DNA of 64,000 bases from Sternotherus odoratus (taxonomy: Eukaryota > Chordata > Testudines > Kinosternidae): the NCBI GenBank assembly GCA_032164245.1, contig JAVMKO010000009.1, forward strand, positions 81,944,712-82,008,711. Reading direction: 5' to 3'. Shown here one piece after another: positions 23,501 to 33,359 of this stretch (position 1 is the first letter of the stretch; each line of letters begins with the position of its first letter). The notes under the pieces were generated by a model. That model had not been told where the DNA came from and ran no database searches. It worked only from the letters and a program-made list of their open reading frames with translations. The position numbers and the translations under genes are program-made.

Positions 23501-25480
23501 TGGTGGTTATTTGTTCGCTAGATATACGCCAAAAATATCACATCCTCGAAAGTGTGTAAGTGTAGAGTTCTCCTTGACCGAGAAGCTGTTTCTTTGACCA
23601 CTGTATTTTATTTATCACGCAGAGGTGTCCATCTCACACACACAAAATACCCCTCTCAATTGATCCTTGAAGATCCCTTTCTGTCAGTTTCTAAAGAAAA
23701 GACTAGAGACTGTGCCCTGGACATCTAACTACTCTCATCACTCCCACAGGTAGTCACCCTGGGTCAGGGTTAAAGATGACCTGCAAAGGAAAAAAAAATA
23801 TTTCATGACCTATTTTCCTCCTTCAGAATATATGAAGGAGGCGAGGGGGGTTGTTTATTTAAAATCAATAACCTTCCGACCCATCTTCTTACACCATAAA
23901 GCAGCAAAGAAGAGCACAAGGCAAATGCTCTGGTTCTTTGCAGGGCATGGTGAAGACCCATTGACATGTCAGCATAGGGAATGCTTGCACTGCCCCTTCC
24001 TGTGCTGTGAATAGATAGAGAGGTTTAATTTTCTAGGGTGGACTCCAATTCTGCATCTATCCCACAGTAATAACAGTATTCATATTACCAATATTTGAAT
24101 AAACTCCTGTTTGCTAACAGTCAAGAAAGGGGTTTGTCTTGTGGTGGCTTCTGACTTTTGCTCATGTCTGTGGCTGATCGTATATTTTGTGTCTGTGCTA
24201 GCAAGAGACAAAAACCTCAGAAGGTTCAGTGGTCTGGACACGCTTATCGCAAACACATCCTAATATCCTATCTGCTTTGGTCTGAAAATCAGATTGGAAA
24301 TTTCATAAACAGGATCTTTAACTCTTTTAACTCCTGTGTAAACAGACAATTTCCCTTACTTAGTGACTCGCTGACTCATTTCCTTTCTTTTAACAGTCCC
24401 CGGAGTTTGCGCTATATTACTTCCTCTTCACATTTTCTAAATGTCCTGATATTTTTCCTTTTTAACCAAGAGAGACAGTTAAAAATAGAATCTGAGTCTC
24501 AGTGTTTGTGTCCATAAAATCAATACCACCACCTAAAGTTGCTCCAAGGCCTGTTTTCTTAAAGGCATTCCATTTTTCTGTTACATAAATATAATTTAAA
24601 CTTGAGCCAAGATAAAGAAAGTAGATATGTAGAAGCAGCTATCTGTAAATGTGCATGAAGTTTTGAATAGCTTAAGAACATCTTTAACATATATGGGAGA
24701 ACCATATGTTTTGAAATAATTCTGACATAGCAAACTATCTGAAACAATAAAGCAGGGCTTTGAGAGTGGCTGTTTCAGCAGGTTTTAACCTTTGCACCAA
24801 AACAGCATAGATTTTTCTTGCAATCTTTTATGTGTATTGATTTAGTTTTTTAATTAGTTATTATCTAAGATTATTATTATGTACATAATGTACATAGGTA
24901 TTTACTAGTAGAGATAACTGCTTGAGAAAAGGGCATATCAAGAATACCAGTTATTTTGTATTATCATCAACTTTATCTTCATCCACAGACCACAGTTTGC
25001 ATCAGTGCCTCATTGTGCTTGATACTGTACAAATAATACATAGTCTGTGCCCCAGAGAATTTACCATCAGACATGAATCCTGTAAACGGATTCATGCATG
25101 ACTTCTGGGCCAATGTGGATCCATGTCCAGGATTGGGGCTAAATCCTGATATGGAGAGCGTAGTTCAAATCTGAGACTTTACTGCAAACCTGGGGAAAAT
25201 GCCCTTTCAAAAGACATATGGCACAATTACAGCTAATGATATTTAAAGTCCAGCCTTTGTGCATGCAGAATCCCAACAGTATTGTGACAGTGACGTTATT
25301 AGTCTAATCTCAGACTTTAGATATAAGGGAAATTATTTTTCCAGTGACAAACCATACAGCATGACCTTCAACTCCAACTATTCTAGCTATACATGGTGCT
25401 GAGCCAAAACTATATCCTAAAACTTCCAGACTATGGAGGTGTTTGAAATCCAAATTCAGATCTGAATTTTGCAAAATGTA
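20530..25480. other. No gene recognised
   Basis: Long non-coding stretch. An old repeat tail with 'ggtttacaccagcatgaaat' wording lies near 21275-21345. No coding exon or intact element was identified. Confidence 0.45.
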
Positions 25481-25488
25481 CTTTAGCT

Positions 25489-25602
25489 AGGGTGACCAGA
25501 CAGCAAGTGTGAAAAACTGGGACCAGGGTGTGGATGCCTATATAAGACAAAGCCCCAAATATAGGGACTGCCACTATAAAATCAGGATATCTGATCACCC
25601 TA
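25489..25602. mobile_element. Short GGTGACCAGA-type MITE
   Basis: The left end 'agggtgaccagacagc' and right end 'tatctgatcaccct' are inverted. The interior includes 'aaaactgggaccagg' and 'gccccaaatatagggact'. The same family is at 41732-42139 and its left end at 10850. Confidence 0.65.
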
Positions 25603-26650
25603 CCTTAATCTTCGTAAGACCAGTCCACACCTCCCAGATCCTCACACTTCTAGTGTCTGGGGATTTCAGAAACTGTATCTAGATCCAAATTTTGCACTTG
25701 AGCCTATTTCCATTTCTAGAAGTTCACATTTAACCACATAGTATCTGTAATTTATATATATATTATTTAATTGGAGGAAACATACTTGCTTTAAAAGCAC
25801 ATACATTGTTTCCCTTTTAGCTTGAGTAGTTAGCCAATATTTGGGACCTTTCCAGTTGCTTTCTGTTAGGAGGAGAAACTGATATGACCCAAATATATTA
25901 TTTGGTGCAATCCTGTTTATTTACATAGCATGCACACAAAGTCCTGTTTCCCAGAACACAATAGGGTCAAATTCCCTCTGGCTTTCTGCTTCTGACACAC
26001 ATAGAGCTTTCCCTAAAACCCGGTCTAACCCCTGCATTTGCAGCCAGTGATAGGTAAGCTCAGAGCTCACAGCTAAACTCTGCTCAGGCTTTGCCAGGCA
26101 GCCCATTGCCTTGGGCTGTAGTCTATTATTTCCCAGCTATCACTACATAAAGGGGCTTAACTGCTCTTTCCATGTGATTGATAGCAGCCATTAACAACTG
26201 CAGCATAACAATGTTCATAAGTCAAGCTTTAACTTGTTCTACCAAAGAATGTCAGAGATATATTCCAGACTGAATAAACAACAAAGATTTCTTTTGTGCT
26301 GTATATTATGACCAGACATCTCACATGCTGATGGATTGTATAGTGCTATAGTATGTACTGCATTTTAATACGGGCTATACTGTGCCATACATTTTTAAGC
26401 AAAACTCCCCCTGAAACCAGTGATACCACCTAAAATCTGATGGCACAATATCTATGCACTGAGCGGGAAAATAACCACAGGTGAGATTTGGAGAGCAGGC
26501 AAAGCTAACAAATGGTTCTGCTCTCAGGAGATAGGAGTCCACAAAGCCCCTTGTGACCTCTGTTTTAGAAATGCAGTACTGTGTCTACCCACCTACTGGG
26601 GCTGTGAGGCCGCTCACAAGCATCTTATACCACCTGAAATATGATTGATA

Positions 26651-26946
26651 CAGTTGACTCTCGATTATCCAGGATTGGGTTAACCAGGATGTGGATTAAC
26701 CAGGATGTCAAAAAATAATATGCATAACTCACAGGGCTGGCTCTGGCTTTGTTGCCGCCCCAAGCACAAACAAAAAACAACTCACAGGACGCTGGGCAGC
26801 CAGTGAACCAACACCCCCTCCCCCTGGCGCAGGGTGCCTGGTGAACCAACTCCCCCCCCCATATTTCCCATGGATGGGGATTATCCAGGATTTTATTAAC
26901 CAGGATTAATTTTTCCCTATGATCCTGGATAATCGAGAGTCTACTG
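26651..26946 (+). mobile_element. Tigger/pogo-type MITE (TCTCGATTATCC family)
   Basis: Ends are 'cagttgactctcgattatcc' and the complement of 'cagtagactctcgattatcc', flanked by TA. It contains 'ggctggctctggctttgttg' and direct 'attaaccagga' repeats. Two other copies sit in MAP7D3 intron 1 (45934-46235, same orientation; 51581-51863, opposite). Confidence 0.88.
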
Positions 26947-27547
26947 TAATTGCTTATCCACTGGAATTCAGACATTATTGGGGAGGCCAGTGAGCAGGAG
27001 GCAGTAGTACTGCCTTTAATTCTGCAGATGGCACCAATACTTAGCTCTATGGGATCTTTGTTCTTTTAAGACTATTCCAACAGCCCTAAGCATATCCTCA
27101 TATATATACTAGCATAATTCAATTCTAAGGCAAAGGTAGCCTGTTCTGTTACCGTTAGGAAGCTAACAATCATATATTCACAATAGTTAATATACTGCTG
27201 TGACCCGATGATTTCATTGACAGAGCATTGGCTCTGTGTGACATTGGTGGATCTCTTTCAAATTTTTCCATGAACTTTCTAGGAAAATCAATCACATTTT
27301 CAGTAGGATCCCACACTATGCACATTGAGTAATCCACAGATAATGGAACAAGAAAATTCACAACACAAATACCATTTGGCACAAAAATAAACAATGTCAA
27401 GCTTCAGATAACAAATTATCTAAAGGACTACCTGGAAATTAGCTTTATTTTAAGTAAGCCATTTCTAGTGACAGCGTGCTAGAAAAAAGGTCCAAAGGGA
27501 GTCTGCAGATATGTATTTTGCATTTAAAAACTAAAACAATAACTAAG

Positions 27548-27787
27548 GTTATGGCTACACTGCAGCTTTTAGTGACATGGCTGTGCCACTACAGCTGTGC
27601 CACTAAAAGGCGCGCAGTGTAGCTACTGTTTGTCAACAGGAGAGAGCTCTCCTGCCAACAAAAAAATTCCATCCCCAACAAGCGGCAGCAGCTTTGTCTG
27701 CAGGAGTGTGTACCTGCCGAAAAAGCACTGTTCACACTGGTGCTTCTCGTCGGCAAAGTTTTTATACAGTGCTCACCTTTTAAGCAT
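27548..27787. repeat. Possible Harbinger-type MITE
   Basis: 'ggttatggctacactgcagc' at the left resembles the GGnTATGnCTACACT ends of turtle Harbinger-type elements. The right end is degenerate. It contains an 'acaggagagagctctcctgc' inverted repeat (about 27637-27656). Confidence 0.4.
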
Positions 27788-28247
27788 GTAAGTAATCCCA
27801 CTTATTTCAATTGAACTATTCACGTGCTTAAAGTTAAGCATGTGTTTACATTTTTTTCTAGATCAGGATCTATAGAAGAAAATTAGAGTGAATGGAGATT
27901 CTCCTTCCATTCATGGTAGGGAAATGTGTCTTTTGAAGAGAAAGTTATGGGTTAAGTTACTAATGCAGCATCTGTGAGCTATAATTCAGCACCATGCTGT
28001 ATACGGAAGCACCCATTTGTTCTGTAGCTGACATAATGATAATAATACAAAGAACATAGTGCTTTACAGGGCCAGAACACTGTACAAACATTAACTAAGG
28101 TTTGTGACATCCCTTTTAGTTGCTGGAGTGGTTACCATAAAAAGGCAACAGTTGCCAATAGTGATTATAGTGGTATCTGAACTACTGCAGTTATATCCCT
28201 ATGCTTGGTATAAGGAAATAACTAGGGTAGCTTAGATACCACTAGGC

Positions 28248-29006
28248 CAAAGGTGGGCAAACTATGGCCAGCAGGCCACGTCCGGCCTGTGGGACCGTCC
28301 TGCCCGGCCCTTGAGCTCCTGGCCAGGGAGACTAGCCCCCAGCCCCTCCCCTGCTGTTCCCCCACAGCCTCAGCTAGCTGTGCCGCCAATGCTCTGGGTG
28401 GGGCGGCTACAAACTCCTGCTGGGCACCGTGGCTGCGTGGCTGGCTCCAGCATGGTAAGGGGGCAGGGTGTGGGGGAAGGGTTGGATAAGGGGCAGGAGA
28501 TTCTGGGGGGCAGTCAGGGGACAAGGAGCAGGGGGCAGTTGGATGGGGCAGAAATTCTGCGGGAGACGGTCAGGGGATGGAGAGCGGGGGGGTTGGATGG
28601 GAGTGGGTCCCTGGGAGGTGGTTGGGGCAGGGGTGTGAATAGGGGTCGGGGCCTCAGGGAACAGAGGTGGTTAGATAGGTGTGGGAGTCCCAGGGGATCT
28701 TTCAGAGGGTGTGGGCATGGCTAGGGGTCGGGGCAGTCAGGGGACAGGAAGCGGGGGGGGGGGCATTGGATAGAGGGTGGGATCTTGGGGAGGGCAGTTA
28801 GGAGTGGGGAGTCCCAGAAAGGGGCGGTCAGGGGACAAGGAGCAGGGGGGTTTGGATGGGTGGGAGATTCTGAGGGGGACAGTCAGAGTGGGATGGGAGG
28901 GAGCAGGGGCCAGGCTGTTCGGGGAGGCACAATCTGCCCTACGCAGCCCTCCATACAGTTTCACACCCCGATGTGGCCTTCGGGCCAAAAAGTTTGCCCA
29001 CCCCTG
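28248..29006. mobile_element. Non-autonomous hAT element (CAGGGGTGGGCAAACT ends)
   Basis: The left end 'caaaggtgggcaaacta' and right end 'agtttgcccacccctg' are inverted. Flanks 'cactaggc' (28240-28247) and 'tactaggc' (29007-29014) match at 7 of 8 bases. The middle (about 28445-28900) is a degenerate G-rich repeat built on 'ggggcagtcaggggacaagg'. There is no transposase; the long ORFs on both strands are compositional. A shorter relative lies at 59154-59644. Confidence 0.9.
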
Positions 29007-29238
29007 TACTAGGCAGTAACAGTTAGCAAATGCTGGCATTTTAGTGGTTACCACTTTAAGTAGAGAAATAGCTATACATACAGAGTTCCATCTGCTAACG
29101 AGAAAATGTTGGCACAGCTGCAAAATCAGCAGCAGCCTGATTTTCAGAAGTGCTGAGTGATCGCGATTCCAGTTGTAGTCAAGAGGCCTCAGCAGCTCTG
29201 AAAAATCGTGCCCCAAGTGAGAAGTCTATATTTTATTG

Positions 29239-29558
29239 CAGTGGTTCTCAACTCATTTCAGTCCACGGACCACCAGGCCAATCAAAAAAAAATTTGTGGG
29301 CTACCTTGTTTTGTTGTTGTTGTTGAGATATGATTAAAAGGAGCAGACACATTTTGATTTGAAATTTATTCATTTTTTACTAGATGTTTGGATTCTCTTC
29401 TCACTGACAAGCTTACCAATGTTTAGAGTGATACTTCATAATGCACAATGAATATCGCTTTCCACTGCAAGCCGATTCCTTGCTCACACTATCTCTCTTT
29501 GGACTATATTTGTGTGGACCGAAAAAGTGATCCATGGACCATCAATTGAGAACCACTG
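29239..29558. mobile_element. Complete hAT-type MITE (CAGTGGTTCTCAA ends)
   Basis: Ends 'cagtggttctcaac' and 'ttgagaaccactg' are inverted, with 'ttttattg' exactly repeated on both sides (29231-29238 and 29559-29566). 'ccacggaccaccaggccaat' near the left and 'gatccatggaccatcaattg' near the right are also inverted. Non-coding. Confidence 0.92.
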
Positions 29559-30354
29559 TTTTATTGAAATAAGGTAGTGCCACAAAAGCTAAAGGGCTGA
29601 GTATATTGTTGTCACTATACAGATGAACAAGAATAACAGTAAGTAGGGCTGGGTAGAATGAAAGTAGTACACATTCAAATCTCTTTGCATTATGCACCGG
29701 CTAATTCTTTTTTTCTTCTCTAGAGAAGACCAAGCTTCAAAAGGGCCATATATGAGCAGATTGACTTGATCCAGCACTGAAGCAGTTTTAACTGGGAATC
29801 TCAGAGCCAAGAGCAGGAGCTGTACCAACTGAGGTAAAGGATAATCGCAGGTCTCCAGATCCTCCAAGGCCAAACCATCAAGTTACCCCCATTCCCTTCC
29901 TCCTCTGGACAAACCATACAATCTCAACTGCACAAATATAAAGAGCACTCCCCCTACAGAGCTCATTATAGGTATAGATGCAGTTGCAGTGTGTTCACAT
30001 TAAGTTATATCATGCTGTTTACCACAGAAAGTTCTCAAACCACTGTGGACTTACCACTGCTGAGACTTGAACCAGGAACCCTCTGATCTGAAAGCAGAAG
30101 TTCTAGCAAATAAACTAAAGGACAAACTCCATTCACTGTCACTTGTAATAAAGGGTGGCCTTATCTGAGACCTGTCCTAATTGCAATAGAACTGAAAGCC
30201 TCCACTTAGTAGAAAACCAGACCATTACTGGGTCTACATGTGTAATGTACATCATCAGGGCTTCAGAAGCACCTGGCAGGTGTTCAGAGATGTCACATAT
30301 AATACAGCATTCAAGATTCTTGGCTTTTTAAGTCAGAAACACCAAAACCAGTTT

Positions 30355-32612
30355 CAATGAGAATGATCCTGAGATAGACTGGCTACTAGAAACCATACAC
30401 ACCACACAAAAGTCCTACATATGGACGAAAAATCAGCAATGAAGAAGGCGAAGTTCCATCAGGCCAAACATGCACTACAAACCTGATTAAGGCTAAAGAA
30501 GAATCACTAGTGGGAACAGAAGACTGCAGAACTGCAGGAAGCAGTCGACAAACATCACGTGAAAGCCTTCTATAAAGGTCTCTGTGCTGTATATGACCCA
30601 AAATCTAATCGTACAGCACCTGTCCTCACAGCAGATGGTAACTGGCTGCTCACAAACAACTGTGATATTCTCTCTTGCTGTGCAAAGCACTTTGATAGTC
30701 CTAAACTGTCATTTCACAATGTTTGATGAAGCTATTGACTTACTCCCACAGAGTCCTGACTGGAGGAAGTGTCCATGGACTCTTTTGTAGACGAGGTTAT
30801 TAAAGCCATCAAAAAGCTGTCCATGAGCAAGTCTCCTGGCCCCAAGGGCATTCCATCTGAAGTTTACACATTTGGAGGTGTCCACCTGGTCAGGAAACTC
30901 ACCAGCCTTTTCAAGACTATATGGGAACAGGGTACTGTTCCCTAGAATCAGAGAGGTAGCCGTGTTAGTCTGGAATAGCAGAGGTAACAAAGAGTCCTGT
31001 GGCACCTTAAAGACTAACTAAAATATTGACGCATAAGCTTTCATGGGCTAATACCCACTTCGTCGGCCCACGAAAGCTCATGCTTCAATATTTTAGTTAG
31101 TCTTTAAGGTGCCACAGGACTCTTTGTTACCTCTGCTGTTCCCTAGAAGTATAACAATGCTTTCGTAGTCCATCCATACAAAAAGAAGGGAACTATATCT
31201 TGCTATGACAACCGTCACAGAATTTCACTGCTGTCTATAGCAGAGAAGATCCTTGCATGGGTTGTCCTCAAGAGGCTTGTCTCTCACCTCAGTATATCCA
31301 GAGTCACAGTGTGGCTTTTGTGCTGGCCATGGCACCATGGACATGATTTTTGAAGATTAAAAAATACAAGAGAAGGCCGGTGAACAGAACAGGGACCTCT
31401 ACAAAGTGTTTGTTGACATGACCCAGGCCTTCAACATGGTGAACTGCAAAGACCTATGGAAACCCCTTCATACATTTTGTTGCCCAGAAAGGATGATTGC
31501 TGTCATCCACTCATTTCACAATGGCATGATGACTAGAGAGATGGAGTGTAGTGACTCATCAGAAGCCTTCCCTGTCACCAACACCACCAAACAAGGATGT
31601 GTAATGGCTCCAGTCCTCTTTGCCTTGTCTTTTCAGCCATGTTTTTGTTCGCACACATCAGATTTAGATTGAATAGGGGTGTATTCAATCTACAGCAACT
31701 CAGGGCCCTCACCAAGGTAATCAAACAGCTATTAAGAGAGCTCCTGTATACTGATGACTGTGTCCTCATTGCACACATGCTCAAGTACATTCAGCTGATC
31801 TTAGATCACTTTGCCTAAGCCTCAAAATGCTTCTTTTCACAATCAGCCTGAAAAAGGAGGAGGTCATGTACCAGCCAGCACCAGACCATCAGCATCAGCA
31901 TCATGATTCCATTATCATAATTAACAATACACCCCTCAACTCAGTCAGGAAATTCTGCTACCTGGGTAGCATACTTTCCAGCAAGGCCATGTTGGATGAT
32001 GAGATCATTCAGCACCTGGCAAAGGTCAGCTTGGCATTTGGCAGGTTCACCCAGGGGCTCTGAAGGGAGTGTGGAATCTGCCTCAGAACCAAGATAAAAA
32101 TCTACCAATATCAACATCGAACAACTGGAGAGCTTCCATTTTCACTGCTTAAGATTCATCTGCAACATCAACTGGCAGGACAGGATGTCCAACACAGAAG
32201 CTCTTGAGAAGTATCAAATCCCTGTCATCGAGAATATATATGCTCATAAGGCTCAGCTTTCCTGGTTCAGACATGCAGTCTGCATGGAGGTTTCCGTATA
32301 TTGAAAATGGTGTTCTAAAAGCCAACTAAGCACGGGAAGGTTGACCCATCCTCAGGTACAGACACCTTGAAGGCCAACCTCAAAGCATGAAAAATAGACA
32401 TTAAAACCTGGGAACTCATTGCACTTGACAAACCCAGATGGTGAGGTCCGTGCCATGTGGCCATGTCCACTTTTAAGGAGCGGTGTGTGAGGTCTTTGCA
32501 GGAGAAGAGAGCCAACGCCTCAAACCCTCCCCTCAATAAGGATTACACTTGCAAGACATGAAACCGCATTTGCAAATATAGGATTGGACTTGCTTCCTAT
32601 GTGAGAAGCCAT
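30355..32612 (+). pseudogene. Decayed non-LTR retrotransposon (reverse transcriptase with C-terminal zinc-knuckle-like end)
   Basis: Conserved pieces appear in order on the + strand, in shifting frames. A linker region VKAFYKGLCAVYDPKSNRTA comes first (~30550-30610), then VIKAIKKLSMSKSPGPKGIP (~30790-30860). After the interrupting repeat come KKKGT...YDNRHRISLLSIAEKILA (31180-31260) and ESQCGFCAGHGTMDMIF. The RT core follows: KVFVDMTQAFNMVN (31400), then KQGCVMAPVLF and the catalytic YTDD box (LLYTDDCVLI, ~31740-31770). Then come VMYQPAPDH and FCYLGSILSSKAMLDDEI, and last a CKT-NRICKYRIGLASYVRSH end (to 32612) resembling a C-terminal zinc-knuckle. It has many stops and at least two frameshifts (31405-31830), so it is long dead. 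The clade is not assigned; it is not CR1. Confidence 0.8.
30946..31135 (-). repeat. Palindromic short interspersed repeat inserted in the LINE
   Basis: Two head-to-head copies of the 4249-type repeat form a foldback. The left arm runs from 'agcagaggtaacaaagagtc' to 'cccacttcgtcgg', and the right arm is its complement from 'cccacgaaagctcatgc' to 'ctttgttacctctg'. Arms of about 85-90 bp differ at only a few sites. The whole unit is flanked by an 11-bp direct repeat 'ctgttccctag' (30935-30945 and 31136-31146), so it arrived as one insertion into the older LINE. Confidence 0.88.
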
Positions 32613-32644
32613 AAAAACAAATAAACCCAGAACTAAAGTCAATA

Positions 32645-33348
32645 CAGTGAAACCTCGATTTAACGGACTAATTCGGGCGAGGGGGTGTCCGTTAAAGCCG
32701 AAAGTCCGTTATTTAATCATTTTTTTAAATGATTAAATAACAGGACTTTCGGATTTAATGGACACCCCCTCGCCCGAATTAGTCCGTTATATCAAGGTTT
32801 TACCGTCAACCCGCCCGCCCGGGTCCCGGCTTCTGGGACCCGGGCGGGAGCTAGCAGCCCGCCCGCCCGGGTCCCCGGCTGCTGGGACCCGGGCGGGAGC
32901 TGTCAGCCCGTCCACCCGGGTCCCGGCTGCTGGAACCCGGGCGGCAGCCAGCAGCCCGCCCGCCCGCATCCCAGGCTGCTGGGACCCGGGCGGGAGCTGT
33001 CAGCCCACCCGTCCGGGTCCCGGCTGCCTGGACCCAGGAGGCAGCGGGGAGCCGGCAGCCAGCCCGCCCGCTGCCTGGACCCGGGCGGCAGCGGGGAGCC
33101 GGCAGCCAGCCCGCCCGCTGCCTGGACCCGGGCGGCAGCGGGGAGCCGGCAGCCAGCCTGCCCGCTGCCTGGACCCGGGCGGCAGCGGGGAGCCGGCAGC
33201 CCGCCTGCTGCCTGGACCCGGGAGGCAGCGGGGAGCCCACAGCCAGCCCTCCACAAACGGATTTCGGATGCATCAGACTTTCTGAAAAATTTTGTCCATT
33301 GCATCCGAAGTCCGTTAAATGGAGGTCCGTTAAATCGAGGTTTCACTG
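32645..33348. mobile_element. Tigger/pogo-type element with foldback end and internal satellite
   Basis: Outer ends 'cagtgaaacctcgatttaac' and the complement of the same sequence near 33348 are flanked by TA (32643-32644, 33349-33350). It is the same family as 12412-12710. The left ~78 bp (32645-32722) is present again in inverted orientation at 32730-32805. Between that and the right end lies a GC-rich tandem array. There is no transposase. Confidence 0.88.
32811..33240. repeat. GC-rich ~48-bp satellite inside the Tigger element
   Basis: About nine units run in two blocks: 'cccgcccgcccgggtcccgg'-type units with period 48-49 bp (32811-33020), then 'ctgcctggacccgggcggca'-type units with period ~47 bp (33025-33240). 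Long ORFs (up to 175 codons) run through it in several frames on both strands because the period is close to a multiple of three; they are not genes. Confidence 0.85.
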
Positions 33349-33359
33349 TACTAGCTAAA

